This document shows positions 24,441-34,168 of a stretch of DNA of 64,000 bases, in pieces (position 1 is the stretch's first letter; each line of letters opens with the position of its first letter). A program made the translations under genes and the position numbers. A model generated the notes under the pieces. That model worked only from the letters and a program-made list of their open reading frames with translations. It did not search any database and had not been told where the DNA came from. This stretch comes from Sphingobium sp. BYY-5. Lineage in GTDB: Bacteria; Pseudomonadota; Alphaproteobacteria; Sphingomonadales; Sphingomonadaceae. The stretch spans positions 248,001 through 312,000 of the forward strand of contig NZ_JALEBH010000001.1 in the NCBI RefSeq assembly GCF_022758885.1, written 5' to 3'.

Positions 24441-27400
24441 CCCGCCGCCTTCGCCAGTCCCTTCGACAGTTGTAGCGCGCCGTTCAGTCGCGCCTGGGGG
24501 TCGGCCCAGGCGCGGTCGAGGACGATCTTGCTGTCGGGGCGCAGGCGGGCGACGCCGTTCAGGCGCTGGACGTAGGCGATGAGGCCCGCAGGCTTGGGGA
24601 AGCGGTCTTCGAAGAAGCTGACCAGCGCGCCCTTGGGGCCGACGTCGATCTTGGAGATGTTCGCGGTCATGCAATTCTGCTTGATCTCGATGATCTTGAG
24701 CAGGTTCTGCGTGGGCAGCGGCAGCTTGCCGAAACGGTCGATCAGTTCGGCGGCGAAGGATTCCAGGGCTTGGCGGTCTTCCAGTTCGTTGATGCGGCGA
24801 TAGAGGCCCATGCGCAGGTCGAGGTCCGGCACATAATCGTCGGGGATGAGGATCGGCGCGTCGACCGTGATCTGGGGCGAGAAGCTGTCGCGGCGCGGCT
24901 CCAAGCCGACCCCGCCAGCCTTCGCGTCCATGATCGCGTCCTCCAGCATCGACTGGTAGAGTTCGAAGCCGACTTCCTTGATATGGCCCGATTGCTCGTC
25001 ACCGACCAGATTGCCCGCGCCGCGAATGTCGAGGTCGTGGGACGCCAGTTGGAAGCCTGCGCCAAGCGTATCGAGGTCGGACAGGACTTTTAGCCGCTTT
25101 TCCGCCGTTTCGGTGATGATGCGGTTGGCGGGCGTCGTCATATAGGCATAGGCGCGGGTCTTCGACCGGCCCACGCGGCCGCGTAGCTGGTAAAGCTGGG
25201 CGAGGCCGAAACGGTCGGCGCGGTGGATGATGAGCGTGTTGGCGCTGGGGATGTCGAGGCCGGATTCGACGATGGTGGTCGAGAGCAGCACGTCGTAACG
25301 CTTGTCGTAGAAGGCGGACATGCGTTCCTCGACATCGGTGGCGCTCATCTGGCCATGGGCGACGATGGCCTTGATTTCCGGCACTTCGTTGCGGAGAAAT
25401 TCCTCTATTTCGGTCAGGTCGGCGATGCGCGGCACGACGAAGAAGCTCTGGCCGCCGCGATAATGTTCGCGCAGCAGCGCCTCGCGGATGACCACGCCAT
25501 CCCACGGCATGACATAGGTGCGCACCGCCAGGCGATCGACCGGCGGGGTCTGGATGACGGACAGTTCGCGCAGGCCCGACATCGCCATTTGCAGCGTGCG
25601 CGGGATCGGCGTGGCGGTGAGGGTCAGGACATGGACGTCGGTCTTGAGGGACTTCAGGCGTTCCTTGTGGGTGACGCCGAAACGCTGTTCCTCGTCCACG
25701 ATGACGAGGCCGAGGCGCTTGAACTCCAGCCCCTTGGCGAGCAGGGCGTGGGTGCCGACGACGATGTCGATCGTGCCGTCGGCCAGGCCCGCCTTGGTCG
25801 CCTTCGCCTCCTTGTCGGGGACGAGGCGGGAGAGGTGGCCGATATTGACCGGGAAGCCGCGAAAACGCTCCTCGAAATTCATGTGATGCTGGCGGGCGAG
25901 CAGGGTGGTGGGGCAGATGACCACGACCTGCATCCCGGCCATCGCCGCGACGAAGGCGGCGCGCAGGGCCACCTCGGTCTTGCCGAAGCCGACATCGCCG
26001 CAGACGAGGCGGTCCATCGGCTTGCCCGCGCCGAGGTCTTCCACGACATCGCTGATCGCGCGGTCCTGATCGTCGGTTTCCTGATAGGGGAAGCGGTCGA
26101 CGAAGGCGGGGTAGCCGGCTGCGTCGGGTTCCGCGACGGTGGCGGCGCGCAGGGCGCGTTCGGCGGCGGTCTTGAGCAGTTCGCCCGCGATTTCGCGGAT
26201 GCGCTCCTTCATCCGCGCCTTGCGCCGCTGCCAGGCTTCACCGCCGAGCTTGTCGAGGGTTACGCCCTCATTCTCGCTGCCGTAGCGGGAGAGGACTTCG
26301 AGATTTTCGACCGGGACATAGAGCTTGTCTCCGCCGGCATAGGTCAGGGCGACGCAATCATGCGCGGCCTTGCTGACGGGGATTTGCGTCAGCCCCTCAT
26401 AGCGGCCGATGCCATGGTCCATATGGACGACGAGATCGCCCGGCGAGAGGGTGGCCAGTTCCTGGAGGAAGGCGTCGGCGCTCTTCTTGCGCTTGGCGCG
26501 GCGGACGAGGCGGTCGCCCAGCATATCCTGTTCGGTGAGGACGGCGACGTCGGGCGCGGTGAAGCCATGGTCGAGGGCGAGGACGGTGAGGGTGACGCTG
26601 CCGTTTGCGGCGATGCCCAGCGCTTCCTGCCAGCTATCGGCGGCGGCGAGGCGGGTGACGCCATGATCGGTGAGCAGGCCGGACAGGCGCTCTCGTGCGC
26701 CGACCGAATAGCTGGCGATGACGATCTTTTTCTTCTCGCGACGCAGGGCGGCGATATGCTTGCCGACGGCTTCGTAGATGTTGCTGTTCTGCGCGCGTTC
26801 GGGGGCGAAATCGCGCGGGCTGTCCACCGCGAAGTCCAGCACGGTCGTGCTTTCGGGTTCGTGGAAGGGCGTGGTGCCGTGCATCGGCAGGGTCGCGACG
26901 GCAGCGTCCCATTCGGCGGCGTCGAGATAGAGGGAGTCGGGCTTCAACGGACGGTAGGAACCGGGGTCGGACGACTTCGCCTGGACGCGGTTGGCGTGAT
27001 AGTCGCGAATCGCCTCGAACCGGGATTCCGCCGCGCCTGCGACGCCGGGGTCGCGGATCAGGACGGTGCCTTCGCCCAGATGGTCGGCGAGGGGGACCAG
27101 CTTTTCCTCGAACAGGGGCAGCCAATGTTCCATGCCGGCGAGGCGACGGCCGTCGCTGACCGCCTGATAGAGCGGGTCGCCGGTCGCGGTCGCGCCGAAG
27201 GTTTCGCGATAGCGGCTACGGAAGCGCTTGATCGTCTCCTCATCCAGCAAGGCTTCGGAGGCGGGGAGGAGGGTGAAGCCGTCGACATTTTCGATCGTGC
27301 GCTGGTCTGCGGGATCGAAGCGGCGGACCGTCTCGATCTCGTCGCCGAAAAAGTCGAGGCGCAGCGGTTGCTCCTCGCCGCCGGGGAAAAGATCGACGAT

Positions 27401-27910
27401 GCCGCCGCGAATGGCGAACTCGCCTCGGTCATGCACCGTGTCGGTGCGGACATAGCCGTTCGCCTGGAGCATCTGCGCCAGCGTTTGAATCGCGATCCGC
27501 TCCTTGGGCGCTAGCTTCGCGACGAGCTGGCGGACGCGAAAGGGGGTGAGGGTGCGCTGGGTCATAGCCGCCAGCGTGGTGACGACCAGTTGCGGCCCTT
27601 TTGGCTTGGCCTGCAGGGCGTAGAGGCCCGCGAGCCGCGCGGATGCCGCGCGCAGCGAGGGGCTGGCGCGGTCATAGGGCAGGCAGTCCCAGGCGGGGAT
27701 TTCGATGATCTCGATCTCCGGCGCGAAATAATGCGCTGTGTCCATGACCGCGCGCATGAGTTGCTCGTCGGAGGCGATGAAGACGGTGCGCCCGCCCGCC
27801 GCGCCGGCGGCGCGGGCGATGTCGGCCAGCAGCCAGGGCTGGAACCCCGCGGGCACGCCGGAGAGGGTGAGAGGCGCCTTCGCCTTCAGGATTTTCTGGA
27901 GATCGGTCAT
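24437..27910 (-). CDS. mfd: Transcription-repair coupling factor
   Basis: Mfd, 1157 residues, the DNA translocase that releases RNA polymerase stalled at damage and recruits UvrA. Domains in order: a UvrB-like N-terminus with degenerate helicase motifs (about 20-400), the RNA polymerase interaction domain (LSPGDLVVHMDHGIGRYEGL, near 490), the RecG-like helicase with GDVGFGKTEVALRAAF (Walker A, near 645) and DEEQRFG (DEEQ box), and the C-terminal UvrA-binding module (LDLRMGLYRRI). Length and motifs are standard. Its stop overlaps the end of the convergent TPR gene by 4 bases. uvrA lies about 18 kb away in the same window. Confidence 0.97.
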   Translation of the reverse strand: MTDLQKILKAKAPLTLSGVPAGFQPWLLADIARAAGAAGGRTVFIASDEQLMRAVMDTAHYFAPEIEIIEIPAWDCLPYDRASPSLRAASARLAGLYALQAKPKGPQLVVTTLAAMTQRTLTPFRVRQLVAKLAPKERIAIQTLAQMLQANGYVRTDTVHDRGEFAIRGGIVDLFPGGEEQPLRLDFFGDEIETVRRFDPADQRTIENVDGFTLLPASEALLDEETIKRFRSRYRETFGATATGDPLYQAVSDGRRLAGMEHWLPLFEEKLVPLADHLGEGTVLIRDPGVAGAAESRFEAIRDYHANRVQAKSSDPGSYRPLKPDSLYLDAAEWDAAVATLPMHGTTPFHEPESTTVLDFAVDSPRDFAPERAQNSNIYEAVGKHIAALRREKKKIVIASYSVGARERLSGLLTDHGVTRLAAADSWQEALGIAANGSVTLTVLALDHGFTAPDVAVLTEQDMLGDRLVRRAKRKKSADAFLQELATLSPGDLVVHMDHGIGRYEGLTQIPVSKAAHDCVALTYAGGDKLYVPVENLEVLSRYGSENEGVTLDKLGGEAWQRRKARMKERIREIAGELLKTAAERALRAATVAEPDAAGYPAFVDRFPYQETDDQDRAISDVVEDLGAGKPMDRLVCGDVGFGKTEVALRAAFVAAMAGMQVVVICPTTLLARQHHMNFEERFRGFPVNIGHLSRLVPDKEAKATKAGLADGTIDIVVGTHALLAKGLEFKRLGLVIVDEEQRFGVTHKERLKSLKTDVHVLTLTATPIPRTLQMAMSGLRELSVIQTPPVDRLAVRTYVMPWDGVVIREALLREHYRGGQSFFVVPRIADLTEIEEFLRNEVPEIKAIVAHGQMSATDVEERMSAFYDKRYDVLLSTTIVESGLDIPSANTLIIHRADRFGLAQLYQLRGRVGRSKTRAYAYMTTPANRIITETAEKRLKVLSDLDTLGAGFQLASHDLDIRGAGNLVGDEQSGHIKEVGFELYQSMLEDAIMDAKAGGVGLEPRRDSFSPQITVDAPILIPDDYVPDLDLRMGLYRRINELEDRQALESFAAELIDRFGKLPLPTQNLLKIIEIKQNCMTANISKIDVGPKGALVSFFEDRFPKPAGLIAYVQRLNGVARLRPDSKIVLDRAWADPQARLNGALQLSKGLAKAAG

Positions 27911-27922
27911 GCTATTTCTTCC

Positions 27923-28040
27923 TTCCTCCCCCTGAGGGGGAGGGGAACCGGCGAAGCCGGTGGAGGGGTGTCACGCTATCGAGAGGGGGACACCCCTCCG
28001 TCATCGCTGCGCGATGCCACCTCCCCTTACAGGGGAGGAT
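27923..28040 (+). repeat. 120-bp multi-hairpin element, copy 2
   Basis: It fills the gap between sdhE and mfd. The right end keeps CCTCCCCTTACAGGGGAGGAT; the left end has changed to CCTCCCCCTGAGGGGGAGG and is still a hairpin. Inner stems are ACCGGCGAAGCCGGT and ATCGCTGCGCGAT. The orientation is the same as copy 1. Confidence 0.85.
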
Positions 28041-28043
28041 GTA

Positions 28044-28310
28044 TCAGTTTTCGATCTTCACGAAATCGAGTTTCAGGAATTTGTCCATCATCGGGCCTTT
28101 CCATGCGTCGGGGACGGGGATGGTGCCGAGCGCCCAGCCGATGATGTCGGCATCCTGCTCCTCCATGAAGCGTTCGAACCAGGCGATGTCCTCGCCCGAC
28201 CATTCCATATGATAACGCTCGAAGAAGCCGCCGACCGTATAGTCCGCTTCCCGCGTGCCGCGATGCCAGGCCCGGAATTTCAGGCGGCGCATCAGGGGAT
28301 TGTCGTTCAC
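28044..28310 (-). CDS. sdhE: FAD assembly factor SdhE (succinate dehydrogenase flavinylation)
   Basis: An 88-residue DUF339/Sdh5 protein that helps attach FAD to the succinate dehydrogenase flavoprotein. The diagnostic RGTREAD (RGxxE motif) is near 17-23, followed by the helical bundle FMEEQDADIIGWALG. Start GTG 28310 is preferred over TTG 28337 because AAGGAA lies 6 bases upstream of the GTG and family members begin close to this point. It is divergent from recG, as in many alphaproteobacteria, with 145 bases between starts; I see no distinct promoter there. Confidence 0.93.
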   Translation of the reverse strand: MNDNPLMRRLKFRAWHRGTREADYTVGGFFERYHMEWSGEDIAWFERFMEEQDADIIGWALGTIPVPDAWKGPMMDKFLKLDFVKIEN

Positions 28311-28455
28311 AATTTGTTCCTTTAACGGGCGCGGCAAAGAGGCCGATCGGGTGTTTGTATGACCGTCCCGGCTGCGGTGCTCTTGTTTGTCGCATTTTCC
28401 GAGCCGCCGGCCGTTCCGGCCGCCTCGAAAATGCTCTAGATGCCGTCAGATAGCC

Positions 28456-30519
28456 ATGCGACCCGATATTCTCAATCCGTTCTTTGCCGAAATATCCCTG
28501 TTCAAGGGGATCGGCCCCGCGCTTGCCCGTCCGCTGGAGCGGCTGGGGCTGGCGCGGGCGGTCGATGTCGCCTTTCATTTGCCGGTCAGTTGGGTCGACC
28601 GGCACCTGACCGACGAACTGGACATGGCGGATGCCGGGCGGGTGATCGGCACGATGCTGACACCCGTCGATTATCGCGCCAGCGGTAGCACGCGGGCGCC
28701 GTTTCGCGTCGATGCGGTGGACGGGCATGGCAACCATGTCGCGCTCGTCTATTTCGGGAAGAACAGCGCCTGGCCGCGAAAGCTGCTGCCGCTGAATGAA
28801 CCGAAATTCGTGTCGGGGAAGCTGGAAAGCTATGGCGACACGCTCCAGATGGTGCATCCCGATTATGTGCTGCCGCCCGAAGAAGCGGGCACGGTCCCGG
28901 CGCGCGAATCGGTCTATGGCCTGTCGGAGGGGCTGACCAACAACCGGATGCGCGATATCGCGATTCAGGCGCTGACCCGTGCGCCCGACCTGCCCGAATG
29001 GATCGAGCCGAGCCTGCTGGCGCGCAAGCAATGGCCCGCCTGGCGCGAGGCGCTGGCGCGGGTTCATGCCGATCCGTCCGACGCCAGGGCGCGCGAGCGG
29101 CTGGCCTATGACGAGATATTCGCCGGGCAACTGGCGCTGATGCTGGTGCGGCAATCGTCGCGGCGGCGGCGGGGCGTACCAATCGAGGGCGACGGGCGAC
29201 TGCGCGCGATGCTGAAACTGCCCTTCGCACCGACCGGGGCGCAACGCCGCGCCACGTCCGAGATTGAGGGCGACATGGCGCAGGCGACGCCGATGCTGCG
29301 GCTGCTGCAGGGCGATGTGGGATCGGGCAAGACGCTGGTGGCGCTGATGGCGCTGCTCAACGCGGTCGAGGCGGGGATGCAGGGCGCGATGCTGGCGCCG
29401 ACCGAAATATTGGCGCGGCAACATTATGAGACGCTGCGGAAAATGGCGGCGGGGCTGCCGGTCGAGATCGCGATCCTGACCGGGCGCGAGAAGGGGAAGG
29501 TGCGGGAAGCGACGCTGATGGGGCTGGCGGACGGGAGCATCGACATCCTCGTCGGCACCCACGCCATCTTTCAGGAAGCGGTGCAGTATAAGGCGCTGGG
29601 CCTCGCCGTGATCGACGAGCAGCATCGTTTCGGCGTGGCGCAGCGGATGATGCTGGCGAGCAAGGCGGAACGCGCGCCGCACCTGCTGGTGATGACGGCG
29701 ACGCCGATCCCGCGCACGCTGACGCTGACCTATTATGGCGAGATGGACGTGTCGCGGCTGGACGAGATGCCGCCGGGGCGCCAGCCGATCCAGACGGTGG
29801 TGATGTCCGCCACGCGGCTGGACGAGGTGGTGGAAGCGCTGGCCCGCCATGTCGAGGGCGGGGGTCAGGCCTATTGGGTCTGCCCCCTGGTCGAGGAAAG
29901 CGAGACCAGCGACCAGGCGGCGGCCGAGGCGCGGGCGGAATCGCTGAAACTGCGGTTCGGCGATCGGGTGGGGCTGGTCCACGGGCGCATGAAGGGGCCG
30001 GACAAGGATGCGGCGATGGAGGCCTTCGCCGCCAACCGCACGCAGATATTGGTGGCGACCACCGTGATCGAAGTGGGGGTGGACGTGCCCAACTCCAGCC
30101 TCATCATCATCGAGGGGGCGGACCGGTTCGGGCTGGCGCAGTTGCACCAGTTGCGCGGGCGGGTGGGGCGCGGCGACAAGCCGTCGGTCTGCCTGCTGCT
30201 GCGCGGCAATGCACTGGGGGAAACGTCGCGCGCGCGGCTGGCGCTGATGCGCGAGACCAATGACGGCTTCCGCATCGCCGAGGAGGATCTGAAGCTGCGC
30301 GGCGCGGGCGAGGTGTTGGGCACGCGCCAGTCGGGCGAGGCGGAATTGAAGCTGGCGACGCCCGAACATGTGGCGGCGCTGGTCGATCCGGCGCGGGACG
30401 ACGCGCATCTGCTGATCGAGCGGGACGGCGGGCTGGACAGCGCGCGGGGCCAGGCGGCGCGGACCTGCCTCTATCTGTTCGAGAAGGATGCGGCGGTGGG
30501 GTTGTTGCGCGGTGGGTAG
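28456..30519 (+). CDS. recG: ATP-dependent DNA helicase RecG
   Basis: A 687-residue branched-DNA helicase that reverses stalled replication forks. The N-terminal wedge/OB domain (about 1-200) starts MRPDILNPFFAEISLFKGIGP. The helicase core has GDVGSGKTLVAL (Walker A, near 290), VIDEQHRFGV (DEQH box), TATPIPRTL and a C-terminal motif VI RGRVGRG. ATG 28456 gives the family-typical N-terminus even though the ribosome binding site is weak; the frame is open further upstream without conserved sequence. It is convergent with the PilZ gene, with a strong inverted repeat between. Confidence 0.96.
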   Translation: MRPDILNPFFAEISLFKGIGPALARPLERLGLARAVDVAFHLPVSWVDRHLTDELDMADAGRVIGTMLTPVDYRASGSTRAPFRVDAVDGHGNHVALVYFGKNSAWPRKLLPLNEPKFVSGKLESYGDTLQMVHPDYVLPPEEAGTVPARESVYGLSEGLTNNRMRDIAIQALTRAPDLPEWIEPSLLARKQWPAWREALARVHADPSDARARERLAYDEIFAGQLALMLVRQSSRRRRGVPIEGDGRLRAMLKLPFAPTGAQRRATSEIEGDMAQATPMLRLLQGDVGSGKTLVALMALLNAVEAGMQGAMLAPTEILARQHYETLRKMAAGLPVEIAILTGREKGKVREATLMGLADGSIDILVGTHAIFQEAVQYKALGLAVIDEQHRFGVAQRMMLASKAERAPHLLVMTATPIPRTLTLTYYGEMDVSRLDEMPPGRQPIQTVVMSATRLDEVVEALARHVEGGGQAYWVCPLVEESETSDQAAAEARAESLKLRFGDRVGLVHGRMKGPDKDAAMEAFAANRTQILVATTVIEVGVDVPNSSLIIIEGADRFGLAQLHQLRGRVGRGDKPSVCLLLRGNALGETSRARLALMRETNDGFRIAEEDLKLRGAGEVLGTRQSGEAELKLATPEHVAALVDPARDDAHLLIERDGGLDSARGQAARTCLYLFEKDAAVGLLRGG

Positions 30520-30558
30520 GGCCGATCGACATTCAGCCTTTAAGGCGTTTCCTATCCC

Positions 30559-30640
30559 GTCATGCCGGACTTGATCCGGCATCCAGGGCCACAAAGGGCG
30601 GCACCTGCGACTCTGGATGCCGGATCAAGTCCGGCATGAC
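30559..30640. repeat. REP-like element, 28-bp perfect inverted repeat
   Basis: The left arm is at 30559-30586 and the right arm at 30613-30640, exact complements of 28 bases with a 26-base spacer. Each arm holds CATGCCGGACTTGATCCGG and its complement, and each is itself partly palindromic. Similar 'tgccggacttgatccggcat' repeats are common in alphaproteobacterial intergenic DNA. It lies after recG, facing the PilZ gene. The remaining bases of gap 30520-30759 show nothing. Confidence 0.9.
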
Positions 30641-30759
30641 GCTGAAAATTGGGCTGAGGCTTCTGCGTTAATCTGAGCCGGAAAGGTCGCGCCGAATGGA
30701 TACTGACTTTCGTCAGGATGACGGAAGCTGTCCTTATGGCGCTATTCCGTTTGCGGGCA

Positions 30760-31116
30760 TTACCAGGCCGTCCGGCGTGGCGGGATGAGGGCCATCATCG
30801 CGCTGTAGAGGGTGGGCGGGATCGGTTCCACAAACTCCATGCCCGCCCGGCCATCCTGAACCCAGCGGATTTCGGCGGGATAATCCTTCACCACCGGAAG
30901 CCAGACGGTGATGCGCTCTCCGGTCAGGCATTCGCCTTCGGTTCGGCACATCAGGCCGAGCGCCGAGATGTTGATGATCCGGATGCCCTGGTTGCGGCCG
31001 CGCACGGTCGCGTGGCTCACCATGTCGACCAGTTCGCGGCTTGCGCGACGCTGCTCGACGGACGGGTCGCGTGAACGCAGGACATGGCCGAGATCGGCAA
31101 AGACGGAGGACGACAT
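30760..31116 (-). CDS. PilZ-domain protein (probable cyclic-di-GMP sensor)
   Basis: A 118-residue single PilZ domain. The c-di-GMP binding marks are RRASRELVD (RxxxR-type, about 23-31) and NISALG (the [DN]xSxxG motif, about 49-54), followed by the beta-barrel strands GERITVWLP and AEIRWVQDGRAGMEFV. There are no other domains. PilZ proteins usually bind c-di-GMP and control motility, pili or polysaccharide. The Tad pilus operon 3 kb away is a possible target, but nothing links them directly. It follows tyrS on the same strand after a terminator, so it is probably transcribed separately. Confidence 0.88.
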   Translation of the reverse strand: MSSSVFADLGHVLRSRDPSVEQRRASRELVDMVSHATVRGRNQGIRIINISALGLMCRTEGECLTGERITVWLPVVKDYPAEIRWVQDGRAGMEFVEPIPPTLYSAMMALIPPRRTAW

Positions 31117-31154
31117 GCCCCAAGCCTAGTGCCGCGAAATGGACGGTTTGCTAG

Positions 31155-31187
31155 AAAAGAGCGTTAACCTGCGGCTAACGCTCTTTT
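31155..31187. terminator. Terminator after tyrS
   Basis: AAAAGAGCGTTA (31155-31166) and TAACGCTCTTTT (31176-31187) are perfect 12-base arms with a 9-base loop. On the minus strand the stem ends in a T-rich tail, as expected for a tyrS terminator. Confidence 0.9.
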
Positions 31188-31192
31188 CCTGA

Positions 31193-32410
31193 TCAGGCGA
31201 CCACCAGCCCATGTTTCTTGGCGCCGAAGCTGAGCTTGTCGCCGGGCTTGAGCATTGTCGCCGGGTCGGTGACGACATCGCCATTCACGCGGATCGCGCC
31301 TTCGGTCAGCTTGCGGCGCACTTCCTTGTTGGATGTGGCGAAGCCGAGGCCCGTGGTGGCCTGCACCACGGTCAGGCCATCGGCGCCAAGGCTGACGGTC
31401 GGCAGGTTGGCGTCCGATGCGCCTTCCTCGAACGTCCGTCGCGCGGTTTCGGCGGCGGCCTGCGCGGCGTCCGCGCCATGGGCCATGGCGGTGGTGGCGT
31501 CGGCGAGGATTTTCTTCGCATCGTTGATTTCCGCGCCCTCCAGCGCCGCCAGCCGGGCGATCTCGTCCAGCGGCAGGTCGGTGAACAGCGCCAGGAACCG
31601 GCCGACATCGGCGTCCTGCGTGTTCCGCCAGAACTGCCAATAATCATAAGCGGGCAGGGCGTCGGCGTTCAGCCACACCGCGCCGTTCATGGTCTTGCCC
31701 ATCTTGCCGCCGTCGGCCGTGGTGATGAGCGGGCTGGTGATGCCGAAGACCTGCGTGCCGTCGACCCGGCGCGCCAGTTCGATGCCGTTGACGATATTGC
31801 CCCACTGGTCCGACCCGCCCATCTGCAACCGGCATTCGGCGCGGCGCGACAGTTCCAGGAAATCATAGGCCTGGAGGATCATGTAGTTGAACTCAAGGAA
31901 GCTGAGCGACTGTTCGCGGTCGAGCCGCATCTTCACGCTGTCGAAGCTCAGCATCCGGTTGACCGAGAAATGCTGGCCGATGTCACGCAGGAAGGGGATA
32001 TATTCCAGCTTGTCCAGCCAGTCGGCATTGTCGACCATCACCGCGTCGGTCGGGCCGTCACCGAAGGTCAGGAACTTCTCGAACACGCGCTTGATGCTGG
32101 CGACGTTGGACGCGATCGTGTCGCTGGTCATCAGCTTGCGCGCTTCGTCCTTGAAGCTGGGGTCGCCGACCTTGCCGGTGCCGCCGCCCATCAGCACGAT
32201 CGGCTTGTGCCCCGCCTGCTGCATCCGGCGCAGCATCATGATCTGAACCAGGCTGCCGACATGGAGCGAGGGTGCGGTCGGATCGAAGCCGATATAGCCC
32301 GGCACCACCTGGCGTGCGGCGAGGGCGTCCAGCCCCTCCGCATCGGTCAGTTGATGGATGTAGCCGCGTGTTTCCAGCAGGCGGAGGAGATCGGACTGAT
32401 AGTTGCTCAT
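31193..32410 (-). CDS. tyrS: Tyrosyl-tRNA synthetase
   Basis: A 405-residue class I synthetase that charges tRNA-Tyr. The HIGH-type signature is SLHVGSLVQ (near 46), the tyrosine pocket reads [13 protein letters not shown] and GGSDQWGNI, and the KMSKS loop is [15 protein letters not shown]-terminal S4 RNA-binding domain ([11 protein letters not shown]) follows. Start ATG 32410 ([20 protein letters not shown]) matches family N-termini; the open frame continues upstream into anmK's promoter region. It is divergent from anmK with 55 bases between starts. Confidence 0.97.
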   Translation of the reverse strand: MSNYQSDLLRLLETRGYIHQLTDAEGLDALAARQVVPGYIGFDPTAPSLHVGSLVQIMMLRRMQQAGHKPIVLMGGGTGKVGDPSFKDEARKLMTSDTIASNVASIKRVFEKFLTFGDGPTDAVMVDNADWLDKLEYIPFLRDIGQHFSVNRMLSFDSVKMRLDREQSLSFLEFNYMILQAYDFLELSRRAECRLQMGGSDQWGNIVNGIELARRVDGTQVFGITSPLITTADGGKMGKTMNGAVWLNADALPAYDYWQFWRNTQDADVGRFLALFTDLPLDEIARLAALEGAEINDAKKILADATTAMAHGADAAQAAAETARRTFEEGASDANLPTVSLGADGLTVVQATTGLGFATSNKEVRRKLTEGAIRVNGDVVTDPATMLKPGDKLSFGAKKHGLVVA

Positions 32411-32465
32411 GGCGCGCGCCTGTAGCATTGGGACGAGAGCGATAAAAGAGGTGGAGTTTTCGATC

Positions 32466-33551
32466 ATGCTAGCAATCGGTTTGATGTCCGGCACCTCACG
32501 CGACGGGATCGACGCCGCGCTGATCGAAACGGACGGGGAGGGCGCGGTGACGCCGGTTGCCTTCCACGCGATGGCCTATGATGACGATTTCCGTCAGCGC
32601 CTGGCGCAAGCCTGCCAGCGGGCGATGACCATGGAGCAGCCGGGTGCCGATCCGCTGATCGCGCCGGTGGAGGCGGAACTGACCGAACGGCATGTCGAGG
32701 CGGTCGCCGACCTGCTGGGGCGCAGCGGGCATATCGCCGAGGATGTGAGCGTGATCGGCTTTCACGGCCATACCGTCGCGCACCGGCCCGAACGGGGATG
32801 GACCTGGCAGATTGGCGATAGCGCGGCGCTGGCCGGCGGGTTCGGCATCCCGGTGGTGGGCGACCTGCGCAGCGCCGACGTGGCGGCGGGCGGGCAGGGT
32901 GCGCCGCTGCTGCCGGTCTATCATCGCGCGCTGGCGCAGGGGCTGGTCAAGCCGGTGGCGGTGCTGAACCTGGGCGGCGTCGCCAATATCACCTTCATCG
33001 GGTCGGACGGGACGCTGATCGCCTTCGACACCGGCATGGCGAGCGGGCTGATCGACAACTGGATGCAGACCCGTGGGCAAGCCGCCTATGATGCGGGCGG
33101 CGCGACGGCGGCGCAGGGGCGGGTGGATGAGGCGCGACTGGCGGCGATGCTGGCCGATCCCTGGTTCGACGCCCCCCCGCCCAAAAGCATCGATCGCGAA
33201 CAGTTCAGCATCGGAGCAGTGGAGGGGCTGACGCTGGAGGATGGGGCGGCGACCCTGACGGCCTTCACCGCCGCCGCCGTGGCGCGGGGCGTGGATCATC
33301 TGCCCGAACGGCCGGCGCAGATATATGCGGCGGGCGGCGGGCGGCACAATGCGACCCTGATGGCGATGCTGGCGCAGCGGACCGGGGCGCAGGTGCTGTC
33401 GGTCGATGGCCTGGGCTGGGACGGCGACGCACTGGAAGCGCAGGGCTTCGCCTATATGGCGGTGCGGCACCTGAAGGGGCTGCCGATCAGCTTTCCGGGA
33501 ACCACCGGAGCGCCGGAGCCGATGACGGGCGGGGTGCTGTTTCCGGCGTGA
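32466..33551 (+). CDS. anmK: Anhydro-N-acetylmuramic acid kinase
   Basis: A 361-residue kinase of cell-wall recycling that opens and phosphorylates 1,6-anhydro-MurNAc to MurNAc-6-phosphate. Seen: the ATP-binding [18 protein letters not shown] (about 7-24), [28 protein letters not shown] with the catalytic Asp, NLGGVANIT, and the C-terminal [15 protein letters not shown] 32466 matches the family start. NagZ, which works just before it in the same pathway, is encoded at 49710, too far for co-transcription. The gap after it (33552-33596) holds only a C/G run that can fold. Confidence 0.96.
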   Translation: MLAIGLMSGTSRDGIDAALIETDGEGAVTPVAFHAMAYDDDFRQRLAQACQRAMTMEQPGADPLIAPVEAELTERHVEAVADLLGRSGHIAEDVSVIGFHGHTVAHRPERGWTWQIGDSAALAGGFGIPVVGDLRSADVAAGGQGAPLLPVYHRALAQGLVKPVAVLNLGGVANITFIGSDGTLIAFDTGMASGLIDNWMQTRGQAAYDAGGATAAQGRVDEARLAAMLADPWFDAPPPKSIDREQFSIGAVEGLTLEDGAATLTAFTAAAVARGVDHLPERPAQIYAAGGGRHNATLMAMLAQRTGAQVLSVDGLGWDGDALEAQGFAYMAVRHLKGLPISFPGTTGAPEPMTGGVLFPA

Positions 33552-33596
33552 CGAGTTCCCCCCCCCGCGGGGGAGGGAGAAAGCCCCTCCCTGCCC

Positions 33597-34034
33597 CTAT
33601 CGTACGGGCGTCCAGGTCTGGGTCTTGCAGAAGAAGGCGATGCAGCCCTGCACCTTCAATGTGCCGTTGGCGTTGCGGCTGACCTTGCTGGTGTAGCTCT
33701 TGCCGCTTTCCGGGTCGTAGATCGTCCCCTTCCACAGGTCGCCATCGTCCGAAAAGCCGGAGAGCAGCGCCAGGCCGACGAGCGGTTTGGAGCGGAGCGC
33801 GGGGTCCGGGTTCTTGATGTCGGTCTGCGGGCGGCCCGGCGTGGGCTTCACGATCTTTTCGATCCGGCCGCAGAGTTGCTGGCCGCAGGGGGCGATGTTG
33901 ACGATCGCCTTTCCATCGACCGTGGCCCAACGGCCGGTGACGGGCTGCGCCGCCTGGGCGGGCAGGGCGGCGATGGCGGCAAGGGCTGCGGCGGCAAAGG
34001 CGGCAGCGTGGCCGGCGGCACGGATGATGGTCAT
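33597..34034 (-). CDS. DUF2147 exported protein
   Basis: A 145-residue exported protein of the DUF2147 family. The signal peptide ends AQAAQ (about 29). The mature domain starts VTGRWATVDGKAIVNIAPCGQQLCGRI (typical: 'G.W.t.d....v.I..cg..lCG.I') and continues GLALLSGFSDDGDLWKGTIYDPESGKSYTSKV...VQGCIAFFCKTQTW. Four Cys probably make two disulfides. ATG 34034 is chosen for its AGAGGAT ribosome binding site and signal peptide. Members are predicted lipocalin-like envelope proteins of unknown function. Confidence 0.9.
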   Translation of the reverse strand: MTIIRAAGHAAAFAAAALAAIAALPAQAAQPVTGRWATVDGKAIVNIAPCGQQLCGRIEKIVKPTPGRPQTDIKNPDPALRSKPLVGLALLSGFSDDGDLWKGTIYDPESGKSYTSKVSRNANGTLKVQGCIAFFCKTQTWTPVR

Positions 34035-34168
34035 GTGATCCTCTCTTCTTTCCTCTGTTGTCGGAAGAAATAAGTGAGGAAACCACTGGGTTCCAGCCAA
34101 GAATTAACCGGTGCGGGCCATGGGCGGCAAGGACGTTACGGCAGCGCCTCTTGCCGCCCGCAGATTTT

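Noticed and set aside
25223..27514. Long open frame on the plus strand opposite mfd (763 codons)
   Set aside because: Shadow of mfd with the same compositional cause; no start signal or domain.
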